Shown here one piece after another: positions 26,058 through 35,002 of a stretch of DNA of 64,000 nt; position 1 is the first letter of the stretch, and every line of letters starts with the position of its first letter. Made by a program: the position numbers and the translations under genes. Origin of the DNA: Streptomyces ochraceiscleroticus (GTDB lineage: Bacteria > Actinomycetota > Actinomycetes > Streptomycetales > Streptomycetaceae). The notes under the pieces were generated by a model. That model did no database searches. It saw only the letters and a list, made by a program, of their open reading frames with translations, and had not been told where the DNA came from. The stretch covers positions 1 to 64,000 of the forward strand of contig NZ_JOAX01000038.1 of the NCBI RefSeq assembly GCF_000720485.1. Reading direction: 5' to 3'.

Positions 26058-27686
26058 ATGCGCGGTGCCAGAAGCGCTACTTGGGTCGCGGGAGCCATAG
26101 CCATCGCCCTCGGTGTGACGGCGTGCGGCGGGAGCGGTGACAGCGGGGGTTCCGAGGCCGGAGTCGTACGGTCCGCCTGGGGCGACCCGCAGAACCCGCT
26201 GGAGCCCGCCAACACCACTGAGGTGCAGGGCGGCAAGGTCCTGGACATGATCTTCCAGAACCTCAAGAAGTACGACCCGAAGACCGGCGCGGCCCAGAAC
26301 GACGCCGCCGAGTCCATCGAGACGAAGGACCAGCAGACCTTCACCATCAAGGTGAAGAAGGGCCTGACGTTCTCCAACGGCGAGCCGCTTACCGCCAACT
26401 CCTTCGTCGACGCCTGGAATTACGGCGCGCTGGCGACCAACCAGCAGAAGAACAGCTACTTCTTCGCCGACATCGAGGGCTTCGACAAGGTCGCCCCGGC
26501 AAAGGGCAAGCCGACCGCGAAGACCCTGTCGGGCCTGAAGGTCGTCGACGACCACACCTTCACGGTCAAGCTGACCCAGAAGATGTCGACCTGGCCGGTC
26601 CGCCTGGGCTACAAGGCGTTCGCGCCGCTGCCGAAGAAGTTCTTCACGGACCACAAGGGCTACCTGGACAAGCCCATCGGCAACGGCCCCTACGCGGTCG
26701 ACTCGTACCAGAAGGGCACGCAGATGAAGCTCGTGCCCAACAAGAAGTACCGGGGCGACGACAAGCCGCAGAACAAGGGCGTGCTGCTGAAGGTCTACAC
26801 GGACTCCAACACCGCCTACTCCGACCTGCAGGCCGGCAACATCGACGTGCTCGACAGCCTGCCCGCCGAGCAGATCAAGAACGCCAAGACCGACCTGCAG
26901 GGCAACTACGTCTCCCAGCCGGCCGGCATCAACCAGACCATCACCTTCCCGCTCGACAAGGGCGCGTGGAGCAAGCCGGGCATGGAGAAGGTCCGCAAGG
27001 GCATCTCCATGGCGATCGACCGCAAGCAGATCACCGAGAAGATCTACAACGGCACGCGGACGCCGGCCACCGACCTCACCTCCCCGGTGCTCGGTGCCGC
27101 CAACGGCTACTCCAAGGACATCTGCGGCGACGCCTGCACGTACAACCCCACCGAGGCCAAGAAGCTCATCAAGGACGGCGGCGGCCTGCCCGGCGGGAAG
27201 ATGACCATCAGCTACAACGCGGACAAGGACTCCCACAAGGAGTGGGTGGACGCGATCTGCAACAGCGTCAACAAGGTGCTGGGCGACGACAAGGCGTGCG
27301 TGGGCAACCCCGTGGGCACCTTCGGCGACTTCCGCAGCCAGATCACCAAGGGCGAGATGACCAGCGCCTTCCGCGCCGGCTGGCAGATGGACTACCCGCA
27401 GATCGAGAACTTCCTGACGCCGCTGTACGCCACCGGCGCCAGCTCCAACGACTCGCACTGGAGCAACAAGAAGTTCGACGACCTGCTGAAGCAGGCCGCG
27501 AGCGAGCCGGACACCAAGAAGGCGACCAAGCTCTACCAGGACGCCGAGAAGCTGGTGTTCGACGACATGGTCGCCATCCCGCTCTTCTACCAGAACGGCG
27601 TCGCCGGCTGGTCGCAGAACGTCTCCAACGTCTCGCTCGACGCCTTCAGCGTCCCGGTCTACACCCAGATCAAGGTCAAGAGCTGA
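26058..27686 (+). CDS. Oligopeptide-binding lipoprotein, cassette 1 (BldKB/OppA-like)
   Basis: The 542-residue solute-binding lipoprotein has signal peptide and lipobox VTAC (Cys23), a Gly/Ser linker, then the SBP_bac_5 fold with the WKFSNGEPVTA-type motif (here LTFSNGEPLTANSFVDAWN). It captures peptides outside the membrane for the adjacent permease. The start MRGARSATWVAGA is like that of BldKB, the peptide-import lipoprotein needed for aerial growth in S. coelicolor (from memory). AGGAGG lies 7 bases before the ATG. It is a close paralogue of the protein at 35003, from which it differs by more lysine-rich surfaces. First gene of cassette 1. Confidence 0.9.
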   Translation: MRGARSATWVAGAIAIALGVTACGGSGDSGGSEAGVVRSAWGDPQNPLEPANTTEVQGGKVLDMIFQNLKKYDPKTGAAQNDAAESIETKDQQTFTIKVKKGLTFSNGEPLTANSFVDAWNYGALATNQQKNSYFFADIEGFDKVAPAKGKPTAKTLSGLKVVDDHTFTVKLTQKMSTWPVRLGYKAFAPLPKKFFTDHKGYLDKPIGNGPYAVDSYQKGTQMKLVPNKKYRGDDKPQNKGVLLKVYTDSNTAYSDLQAGNIDVLDSLPAEQIKNAKTDLQGNYVSQPAGINQTITFPLDKGAWSKPGMEKVRKGISMAIDRKQITEKIYNGTRTPATDLTSPVLGAANGYSKDICGDACTYNPTEAKKLIKDGGGLPGGKMTISYNADKDSHKEWVDAICNSVNKVLGDDKACVGNPVGTFGDFRSQITKGEMTSAFRAGWQMDYPQIENFLTPLYATGASSNDSHWSNKKFDDLLKQAASEPDTKKATKLYQDAEKLVFDDMVAIPLFYQNGVAGWSQNVSNVSLDAFSVPVYTQIKVKS

Positions 27687-27818
27687 CCCGACGCAGCCCC
27701 TGAGCGGGCCGCACCGAACCAACCGCTCACGGCGGCAGGGAGCAGCCGGTCACCCGCGCCTCGTCCATGAGGCCCGCGGGCCCGGCTGCCCCCGCGTCGG
27801 CGCACTTCTGGAGGACAC

Positions 27819-28742
27819 ATGGGGCGCTACGTCGTGCGACGACTGCTCCAGATGGTGCCCGTCTTCATCGGCACCACTTTCCTGATCTTCGTCATGGTCT
27901 ACGCGCTCGGCGATCCCGTCGCGGCCATGTTCGGAGACCGGACCCCCGACCCGGCCACAGCCGCCCAGATCCGGGAGTCCCTGCACCTGAACGACCCGCT
28001 GTGGAGCCAGTACCTGCAGTACATGGCGGGCATCTTCCAGGGCGACTTCGGCACCGCCTTCAACGGCCGGCCGGTCATCGAGCTGATGGGGGACGCCTTC
28101 CCCAACACCATCCAGCTCACCCTGGTCGCCTTCGTCATCGAGCTGGTGGTGGGCGTGGCGCTCGGCGTCGTCGCGGGCATGCGCCGCGGCCGCCTGATCG
28201 ACACGGGCGTGCTGGTCCTCACCCTGTTCGTGATCTCCATCCCGACCTTCGTCACCGGCTACCTGCTGCAGTACTTCGTCGGCGTGAAGTGGGGCGCGCT
28301 GCCCCCGTCGGTCTCCACCGAGGTGCGCTTCGAGGAGCTGATCCTGCCCGGTATCGTCCTCGCGGGCGTCTCGCTGGCGTACGTGGCCCGGCTGACCCGC
28401 ACCTCCATCGCGGAGAACATCCGCTCCGACTACATCCGCACCGCCACCGCCAAGGGCCTGCCGCGCCGCCGCGTGATCAGCGTGCACCTGCTGCGCAACT
28501 CCCTGATCCCGGTCGTCACCTTCCTCGGCACCGACATCGGCGGCCTGATGGCCGGCGCCATCGTCACCGAGCGGATCTTCAACCTCCAGGGCGTCGGCTA
28601 CCAGCTCTACCAGGGCATCCTGCGGCAGAACGCGCCGACGGTCGTCGGCTTCGTGACCGTGCTCGTGGTCGTCTTCCTCGCCGCCAACCTGCTCGTCGAC
28701 CTGCTCTACGCGGTCCTGGACCCGAGGATCCGGTATGCCTGA
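27819..28742 (+). CDS. Peptide ABC transporter permease, cassette 1 (OppB/DppB type)
   Basis: The 307-residue permease has six hydrophobic helices and the cytosolic EAA loop YIRTATAKGLPRRRVISVHLL, which docks to the ATPases. It opens MGRYVVRRLLQMVPVFIG, the usual DppB start. GGAGGAC precedes the ATG at good distance. The gap of 132 bases from the binding-protein gene is larger than in cassette 2 (4 bases) and contains only a weak hairpin (27702-27730). Its end overlaps the next permease start by 8 bases. It forms half of the membrane channel. Confidence 0.9.
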   Translation: MGRYVVRRLLQMVPVFIGTTFLIFVMVYALGDPVAAMFGDRTPDPATAAQIRESLHLNDPLWSQYLQYMAGIFQGDFGTAFNGRPVIELMGDAFPNTIQLTLVAFVIELVVGVALGVVAGMRRGRLIDTGVLVLTLFVISIPTFVTGYLLQYFVGVKWGALPPSVSTEVRFEELILPGIVLAGVSLAYVARLTRTSIAENIRSDYIRTATAKGLPRRRVISVHLLRNSLIPVVTFLGTDIGGLMAGAIVTERIFNLQGVGYQLYQGILRQNAPTVVGFVTVLVVVFLAANLLVDLLYAVLDPRIRYA

Positions 28743-29652
28743 GATGACCAAGACAGCGGCCGATGAAGCCGTGGCCGCCGTCGAGTCCGTGCCCGAGCAG
28801 GCCGAGAAGGCCCGCTCCCTCTGGGGCGACGCCTGGCGGGACCTGCGCCGCAACCCGATCTTCTACATCTCCGCCGTACTGATCCTCTTCCTGGTCGTCG
28901 TCTCGATCTGGCCGTCCATCATGACGAGCACCAGCCCGTACGCCTGCGACGTCTCCAAGTCCGCCCAGGGCGCGGCCCCCGGCCACCCCTTCGGCTTCGA
29001 CAAGCAGGGCTGCGACGTCTACGCCCGTACGGTCTACGGCGCCCGCGCCTCCGTCACCGTCGGCATCTGCACCACCCTCCTCGCCGCCGTCCTCGGCTGC
29101 GTCATGGGCGGTCTCGCCGGTTTCTTCGGCGGCTGGTGGGACTCGCTGCTCTCCCGGATCGGCGACATCTTCTTCGGCATCCCGATCCTGCTCGGCGGCA
29201 TCGTCTTCCTGTCCGTCGTCAAGGGCGGCTCGATCTTCACGGTCGTGCTGCTGATGGCCGTACTCGGCTGGCCGCAGATCGCCCGTATCGCGCGTGGCGC
29301 GGTGATCACCGCCAAGCAGCAGGACTACGTCCAGGCGGCCCGCGCGCTCGGCGCGTCCACCCCGCGCATGCTGCTCCGGCACATCGCCCCGAACGCGCTG
29401 GCGCCCGTCATCGTCGTGGCGACCATCGCGCTCGGTACGTACATCTCGCTGGAGGCCACCCTGTCGTTCCTCGGCGTCGGCCTGAAGCCGCCGACGGTCT
29501 CCTGGGGCATCGACATCTCCCAGGCCGCCACCCAGATCCGCAACGCCCCGCACACCCTGCTGTACCCGGCGGGCGCGCTGTCTCTTACGGTGCTGGCGTT
29601 CATCATGCTCGGCGACGCGGTGCGCGACGCCCTCGACCCCAAGCTGCGCTGA
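28735..29652 (+). CDS. Peptide ABC transporter permease, cassette 1 (OppC/DppC type)
   Basis: The 305-residue OppC-type permease has an N-terminal cytosolic arm (about residues 1-45) with the [13 protein letters not shown] segment, an extracytoplasmic loop, then five helices with the EAA loop [19 protein letters not shown]. It pairs with the preceding permease, whose stop its ATG overlaps (8 bases), so the two are coupled. The loop has two cysteines (YACDVSK and KQGCDVYA) where cassette 2 has arginines. Ends 11 bases before the ATPase gene. Confidence 0.9.
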   Translation: MPEMTKTAADEAVAAVESVPEQAEKARSLWGDAWRDLRRNPIFYISAVLILFLVVVSIWPSIMTSTSPYACDVSKSAQGAAPGHPFGFDKQGCDVYARTVYGARASVTVGICTTLLAAVLGCVMGGLAGFFGGWWDSLLSRIGDIFFGIPILLGGIVFLSVVKGGSIFTVVLLMAVLGWPQIARIARGAVITAKQQDYVQAARALGASTPRMLLRHIAPNALAPVIVVATIALGTYISLEATLSFLGVGLKPPTVSWGIDISQAATQIRNAPHTLLYPAGALSLTVLAFIMLGDAVRDALDPKLR

Positions 29653-29663
29653 GGGAGGCGTAC

Positions 29664-31643
29664 GTGACCACCACCGAGAAGACCGCGGCCGTGCCCGGCC
29701 CGCGGACCCCGGAAGCGGCCGGTTCGCCGCTGCTCCAGGTCCGCGACCTGCACGTCGAATTCCACACCCGGGACGGCGTCGTCAAGGCCGTCAACGGCGT
29801 CAACTACAGCGTGAGCGCGGGCGAGACGCTCGCCGTGCTCGGCGAGTCGGGCTCCGGCAAGTCCGTGACCGCCCAGGCGATCATGGGCATCCTCGACATG
29901 CCGCCGGCGAAGATCCCGCAGGGCGAGATCCTCTTCCGCGGCCAGGACATGCTGACGATGTCCGGCGAGCAGCGCCGGAAGATCCGCGGCGCCAAGATCG
30001 CCATGATCTTCCAGGACGCGCTGTCCTCCCTGAACCCGGTGCTCTCCGTCGGCTACCAGCTCGGCGAGATGTTCCGCGTCCACCAGGGCCTGTCCAAGAA
30101 GGACGCCAAGGCCAAGGCCATCGAGCTGATGGACAAGGTCAAGATCCCGGCGGCGAAGAGCCGGGTGGGGGACTACCCGCACCAGTTCTCCGGCGGTATG
30201 CGCCAGCGCATCATGATCGCGATGGCGCTCGCCCTCGAACCGGACCTGATCATCGCCGACGAGCCCACCACGGCCCTCGATGTGACCGTCCAGGCCCAGG
30301 TCATGGACCTGCTCGCGGAGCTGCAGCGCGAGTACAACATGGGGCTCATCCTGATCACCCACGACCTCGGCGTGGTCGCGGACGTGGCCGACAAGATCGC
30401 GGTGATGTACGCGGGCCGGATCGTCGAGCACGCACCCGTGGGCGAGCTGTACAAGACCCCCGCGCACCCCTACACCCGCGGCCTGCTGGACTCCATCCCG
30501 CGCCTGGACCAGAAGGGCCAGGAGCTGTACGCGATCAAGGGCCTGCCGGCCGCGGCAGCGCGTGCCACTTCTGGAAGGAGACGCTCCATGGCTGAGCCCG
30601 TCACGAAGAACGCGGACCGCGAGCCGATCCTCCAGGTCCGCAACCTGGTGAAGCACTTCCCGCTCACCCAGGGCGTCCTGTTCAAGAAGCAGGTCGGCGC
30701 GGTCAAGGCGGTCGACGGGATCTCCTTCGACCTGTACCGCGGCGAGACGCTCGGCATCGTGGGTGAGTCCGGCTGCGGCAAGTCCACCGTCGCCAAGCTG
30801 CTGATGAACCTGGAGCGGGCGACCGCCGGTGAGGTCTTCTACAAGGGCGAGGACATCACCAAGCTCACGGGGCGCGCCCTGAAGGCCGTCCGCCGCAACA
30901 TCCAGATGGTCTTTCAGGACCCCTACACCTCGCTCAACCCGCGCATGACGGTCGGCGACATCATCGGCGAGCCCTTCGACATCCACCCCGAGGTGGCCCC
31001 GAAGGGCGACCGCCGCCGCAAGGTCCAGGAGCTGCTGGACGTGGTCGGGCTGAACCCGGAGTACCTCAACCGGTACCCGCACCAGTTCTCCGGCGGCCAG
31101 CGCCAGCGCATCGGCATCGCCCGCGGCCTCGCGCTCAACCCCGAGATCATCATCTGCGACGAGCCGGTCTCCGCGCTCGACGTCTCGGTCCAGGCGCAGG
31201 TCGTCAATCTGATGGAACGCCTCCAGGACGAGTTCGAGCTCTCGTACCTCTTCATCGCGCACGACCTCTCGGTCGTCCGGCACATCTCCGACCGCGTCGG
31301 CGTGATGTACCTCGGGAAGATGGCCGAGATCGGCACGGACGAGGAGATCTACGAGCACCCGACGCACCCGTACACCCAGGCCCTGCTCTCGGCCGTACCG
31401 GTCCCCGACCCGGAGGCGCGCGGCGGCCGCGAGCGGATCATCCTCAGCGGCGACGTGCCGTCCCCGGCAAACCCGCCCTCGGGCTGCCGGTTCCGCACCC
31501 GCTGCTGGAAGGCGCAGGACAAGTGCGCCGAGGAGACGCCGCTCCTCGCCGTCCCCGAGGCGCTGAAGGACACCGGCTCGCTCGCCGCGCACGAGTCGGC
31601 CTGCCACTTCGCGGAGGAGAAGGACGTGGTGGGGGCGGCGTAG
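29664..31643 (+). CDS. Fused OppD-OppF-type double ATPase, cassette 1
   Basis: One uninterrupted 659-residue frame contains two ABC ATPases. Domain 1 (about 1-292) has Walker A GESGSGKS (60-67), signature FSGGMRQR and Walker B LIIADEP. Domain 2 (309-659) has [16 protein letters not shown] and IIICDEP, and ends in the C-terminal peptide-transporter cysteine motif (CRFRTRC). In cassette 2 these are two overlapping genes. Here a 13-base difference around 30549-30556 shifts the frame so the first stop is bypassed. The old ending [12 protein letters not shown] and its TGA (30557-30595) survive out of frame. AAGGAG and ATG 30588 could still start domain 2 alone. GTG 29664 follows GGGAGG. Confidence 0.85.
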   Translation: MTTTEKTAAVPGPRTPEAAGSPLLQVRDLHVEFHTRDGVVKAVNGVNYSVSAGETLAVLGESGSGKSVTAQAIMGILDMPPAKIPQGEILFRGQDMLTMSGEQRRKIRGAKIAMIFQDALSSLNPVLSVGYQLGEMFRVHQGLSKKDAKAKAIELMDKVKIPAAKSRVGDYPHQFSGGMRQRIMIAMALALEPDLIIADEPTTALDVTVQAQVMDLLAELQREYNMGLILITHDLGVVADVADKIAVMYAGRIVEHAPVGELYKTPAHPYTRGLLDSIPRLDQKGQELYAIKGLPAAAARATSGRRRSMAEPVTKNADREPILQVRNLVKHFPLTQGVLFKKQVGAVKAVDGISFDLYRGETLGIVGESGCGKSTVAKLLMNLERATAGEVFYKGEDITKLTGRALKAVRRNIQMVFQDPYTSLNPRMTVGDIIGEPFDIHPEVAPKGDRRRKVQELLDVVGLNPEYLNRYPHQFSGGQRQRIGIARGLALNPEIIICDEPVSALDVSVQAQVVNLMERLQDEFELSYLFIAHDLSVVRHISDRVGVMYLGKMAEIGTDEEIYEHPTHPYTQALLSAVPVPDPEARGGRERIILSGDVPSPANPPSGCRFRTRCWKAQDKCAEETPLLAVPEALKDTGSLAAHESACHFAEEKDVVGAA

Positions 31644-31662
31644 CGGGGGCGGCGTGGGCCGC

Positions 31663-34233
31663 CTACATTCCGAGGCCCTTGTCCGGCCGGGGCGGTTCCG
31701 GCGCCGGCCCGGCGGCCGGGGCCTGTACGGGGCGTGCCGCGGCCGGGCCCTTGGACGGCCCGGGCGGCATGCCGGTCTGCCACACCGGCGGCGCGGCTTC
31801 GGCCTTGGCCGGGCCGTGGGTCCCGGTCTCCGGGGCCGGCGGCCGCGGCCCCACCCACCGCTCCGGTACCCCGGGCAGCCGCTGCACCGAGTCCGTCGCC
31901 CGCGCCGTCGCGAAGGCGGCGGCCTGGTGCGCGACCGGCGCGAACCCGGGAGCGGCGTTGGCGCTCTCCGACGGGATCTGGCGCACGCCCATCCTGTTCA
32001 GCTCGCCGACCGTCTGCTGGTCGAACACCTGTCGCGGCAACTGCCAGGAGGCCGCGCCGGTCACGTCCACGCGGTGCTCCTTGCCGTCCACCGGAAAGGT
32101 CAGCCCGTACCCCAGGTACTGCTGGTGCTCGTCGAAGAGCAGCGTGCCCTCGACCTTGCCGCCCGCCTCCCGCACGCGGTCCGCGAGTTCTCGGGTGACC
32201 GGCGGCAGTGGATTCGTACGGCCGAGGCTGGCGACGTACCCGTCGGCGAGCACCTCCGTCACGTTGCCGTCCCGGTCCGTGAACGGCACCCGGAAGAGCT
32301 GCTTCCCGTCCGGCCCCGGCACGGTCTCCACTGCGCCCAGCCGGGCCTGCTCGATGGTCAGCCGGTCACCGTACCCGGAGCTGTCCCCCGTCATCTCCCG
32401 GTACTGCACCTGATGGTTGAGCGCGGGCGGGGTGTTGCCGCCCAGGATGGTGACGCGTGCGTCCGGGTTCTGCTCCAGGATGATCTCCGCGTTGGCCACG
32501 CCGGTGCCGCCCGATCCCGCGATGATCCAGTGCTGGGCGGCGCGCGGGTCGAACCGGTTGTCGGCGACCTCGTCGCCCATCAGCGCCCGCCCGGGCGCGG
32601 CCGCGCGGGCGTCCTCCCACTTCTGTGTGGCCTCCAGCGTCTGGCGGATGCCGTCCACCGTCTCGCCCTGCACGGTCTTACTGTCACCCAGCCGTCCCCG
32701 GACCGCCTCCTCGTCCAGCATGCGCAGTACGGCGGCGGCACCGCCGCCCGAGCGCTCCGCTTCGTGGAGCCGCTCCCGCAGCTCGGGCACGCGCTCGCCC
32801 AGGAGACGCACCGCCTCGCCCAGGCTCTCCACGCCCCGGACACCGCGGCGGTTGTCGTCGCGTGCGACACCCGGCACGACCTCCGGCGTCAGCCCCGTGG
32901 CGATGACCGGTGTACCGGCCACCTCGACCGTGAGCGGCTCGCCGCCGCTCAGCGGCTCGATCCGCGTCACGAGCCTGCCGTGCTTGTCCAGCGCGAGCTG
33001 TCCGTACCCGTCCACCAGCGGCCCACGCGCCGCCAGCCGGTCCTCCCACGCGCGGGTCGCCAGGATGGACACCCGGTCGGTGGGCCCGCCGACCGCGTAG
33101 GGATCGAGCCCGACGCGCCGCAGGTCGCGGTCCTGGTCGGCGGACTGTACGAGCCCCGCGCCCGGGTCCAGATGCCAGCGCCCGACCGCGTCGACCAGCA
33201 GCATGTCCTCGTCGCGGCCGGTCAGCGCGGCGCCGCCCCCGATCATCACCGGGCGCGGCTCCACTCTGCCGCCGTGCCACAGCGCCTCGTCCCGCATCTG
33301 CCGCTCGGTGGCCGCGCTCCGGGCGCTCCGCGCCGCGGCCTCCTGCTCGGCGGTCTCGGCCATGGCACTCGCCGGCGCGTCCGCCTCCGGCAGCGCGACC
33401 GACACCACCCGCCCTCCAAGGACGGTCCGCACCTCCCGCGCGGCCAGCGCCTCCGCCTCCCGGAACGCGTGCAGGGCGGCGGCGTCTTGGGGGGAGAGGT
33501 GTTCTATGGGGTGGGCGAGGTCGTCCGTCAGCCGTTCGGCGTCGGACGAGAGATGGTCACGTGCGTAGCCGAGCCGGATGCGGGCGTCCATGGCGCTCTG
33601 GGCGAACGCTTCGCTCTCGTCGAGTGCCGCTGTCGGCCGCAGGCCGCACCGGTCGATCAGACCTGACAGCTCCGCCCGTATCCCGGCCCTCTGTTCCACC
33701 GGGAGCGAAGGGTCGGAGAGCTGCTGTGCGAGCCAGTTGAGCTGCCCGATCTGTCCTCGGTCCGTCGCGGACAGCTCCGCATCGGACGGCAGCTCCGCCC
33801 CGTTCTGGAGCATGTCCCGCACCACAGGGGCGAGACCGGCGCTGGACCGTTCCCGGCCGGCCAGGAACTCGCCCGCGCCCTGGGAGAGCACCCGCCCCAG
33901 CTGGTCGAGGGGCAGGCGGTCGGACGCGTGCACCATGTAGTGCTCGGAGGTCGTGTTGATGAACGTACGCGCCACCGTGCCGTCCGGGAGCGGCACCGCG
34001 TCCACCCAGACGGAGATCGACTGTCCGGAGACATGCAGCGCGTCGAAGAACGGGCGCCCGTCGTCGTGCTTCAGCTCGGCCCGGAAACCGGCGAGTTCCA
34101 GTACCTGCGGCAGCAGCCGCTGCGCTTCCGCGAGCAACTCGCGCTGGCTCGTCCATGAGCCCTGCTGCCGCGGCATGCTCAGCAGCAATCTGGGATCGGT
34201 ACCCGCGTCCACGTGCTCCCCCGATGACGTCAA
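31663..34233 (-). CDS. 856-residue protein of unknown function with a Rossmann nucleotide-binding motif
   Basis: I do not recognise the full-length family. Residues about 25-130 form a mixed domain with GQSISVWVDAVPLPDG, and 150-300 are helical and charged. Residues 567-600 contain WIIAGSGGTG followed by RVTILGG, a GxGxxG Rossmann motif expected to bind FAD or NAD(P). The following part (VASLGRTNPLPP) fits a flavin oxidoreductase. The last 65 residues are Pro/Ala-rich. There is no signal peptide or membrane helix. The start is uncertain: TTG 34233, or GTG 34212 beside GGGGGAG. It is divergent from the Cys-rich gene 41 bases away and separates two duplicated transporter operons. It could be an effector of a toxin-immunity-like pair; that is inference. 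Confidence 0.7.
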   Translation of the reverse strand: MTSSGEHVDAGTDPRLLLSMPRQQGSWTSQRELLAEAQRLLPQVLELAGFRAELKHDDGRPFFDALHVSGQSISVWVDAVPLPDGTVARTFINTTSEHYMVHASDRLPLDQLGRVLSQGAGEFLAGRERSSAGLAPVVRDMLQNGAELPSDAELSATDRGQIGQLNWLAQQLSDPSLPVEQRAGIRAELSGLIDRCGLRPTAALDESEAFAQSAMDARIRLGYARDHLSSDAERLTDDLAHPIEHLSPQDAAALHAFREAEALAAREVRTVLGGRVVSVALPEADAPASAMAETAEQEAAARSARSAATERQMRDEALWHGGRVEPRPVMIGGGAALTGRDEDMLLVDAVGRWHLDPGAGLVQSADQDRDLRRVGLDPYAVGGPTDRVSILATRAWEDRLAARGPLVDGYGQLALDKHGRLVTRIEPLSGGEPLTVEVAGTPVIATGLTPEVVPGVARDDNRRGVRGVESLGEAVRLLGERVPELRERLHEAERSGGGAAAVLRMLDEEAVRGRLGDSKTVQGETVDGIRQTLEATQKWEDARAAAPGRALMGDEVADNRFDPRAAQHWIIAGSGGTGVANAEIILEQNPDARVTILGGNTPPALNHQVQYREMTGDSSGYGDRLTIEQARLGAVETVPGPDGKQLFRVPFTDRDGNVTEVLADGYVASLGRTNPLPPVTRELADRVREAGGKVEGTLLFDEHQQYLGYGLTFPVDGKEHRVDVTGAASWQLPRQVFDQQTVGELNRMGVRQIPSESANAAPGFAPVAHQAAAFATARATDSVQRLPGVPERWVGPRPPAPETGTHGPAKAEAAPPVWQTGMPPGPSKGPAAARPVQAPAAGPAPEPPRPDKGLGM

Positions 34234-34274
34234 CTCCCGTACTACCGTGAGCCGCAGCGTATAGGATCGCGATC

Positions 34275-34829
34275 ATGCTGATAGCGCGTTCGGCCCTGGA
34301 AGCCCACCTCTACATGGACCTGCATCCGTGCGAATGCGGGGTCGCGGATTTCGCGCGTCAGCACAGCCTCCAGCAGCGCGAGGGTGCGCTGGTATCGGTG
34401 TACGAGGGCGCGTGCGCGGGGTGCGGGCGTCAGCGGCAGTTCGCTTTCGAGATGGCGGAGGAAACGCCGCCGCCTCCGCCGGCATTCGGCGGTCCGACGC
34501 CTTCCCGGATCATTGACCCCGGGGAGTTCAAGGCGGTGGCCGGCCGGATCACCACCCGTATCAGCCCCGAAATGCTGCGGACTCCGGCAAAGGACCGTCG
34601 GCAGTTCCGCCCGCAGGCCGTTTACGCGCTCGCGGCGACGGAGGAAATCCTCAAGTTCTTCGCCGAGGGGCAGGACCAGCTTCCGGCCGAGGCTTTTCAC
34701 TCGGAGCTCGGCCGGGCGATGTACGAGAGGGACCCCGGCAAGTTCGCGCGGGACCTCGTGGAGTCCGACATCGAGCTGAAGCGTCAGATCCTCGCGGACA
34801 TCGACAAGGTGAGCCCGCCGCTTTCCTGA
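34275..34829 (+). CDS. Cys-rich 184-residue protein, possible partner/immunity of the divergent gene
   Basis: The protein opens MLIARSALEAHLYMDLHPC and carries two cysteine pairs, Cys19/Cys21 (CEC) and Cys47/Cys50 (CAGC), likely a zinc ribbon, followed by a Pro run (about residues 63-68), the segment SRIIDPGEFKAVAGRI and a helical C-terminal half. It has no signal or membrane segment. From memory, proteins with this MDLHPCECG opening recur in Streptomyces beside very large proteins of polymorphic-toxin type, which suggests a partner or immunity role. The ribosome site is weak. It lies 41 bases from the divergent 856-residue gene and ends at a hairpin. Confidence 0.7.
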   Translation: MLIARSALEAHLYMDLHPCECGVADFARQHSLQQREGALVSVYEGACAGCGRQRQFAFEMAEETPPPPPAFGGPTPSRIIDPGEFKAVAGRITTRISPEMLRTPAKDRRQFRPQAVYALAATEEILKFFAEGQDQLPAEAFHSELGRAMYERDPGKFARDLVESDIELKRQILADIDKVSPPLS

Positions 34830-34851
34830 CCTCCGCCCCCACCCCCCCTCC

Positions 34852-34876
34852 GCGCCCCCGGCCACCCCGGGGGCGC
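34852..34876 (+). terminator. Terminator hairpin after the Cys-rich gene
   Basis: GCGCCCCCGG (34852-34861) pairs with CCGGGGGCGC (34867-34876) around CCACC, 23 bases past the stop. It isolates the islet from cassette 2. Confidence 0.75.
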
Positions 34877-35002
34877 TCGCGCATTCGGATGGTTTCCGTG
34901 GAGCCGGGGGCTCGTACGGCCGTAGTGGGAGTGCGACCGCATCCTCTTTGGGTTCTTATGTGGCCTACGTACGACTTGTGTCGCGGACTGAGGAGGCACC
35001 GG

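Noticed and set aside
25910..26140. Short plus-strand frame upstream of the cassette-1 binding protein
   Set aside because: No ribosome site and it overlaps the true start, which has AGGAGG.
28735..29652. Cysteines in the OppC loop of cassette 1 as a metal site
   Set aside because: Only two cysteines without a wider motif. More likely a chance pair or disulfide.
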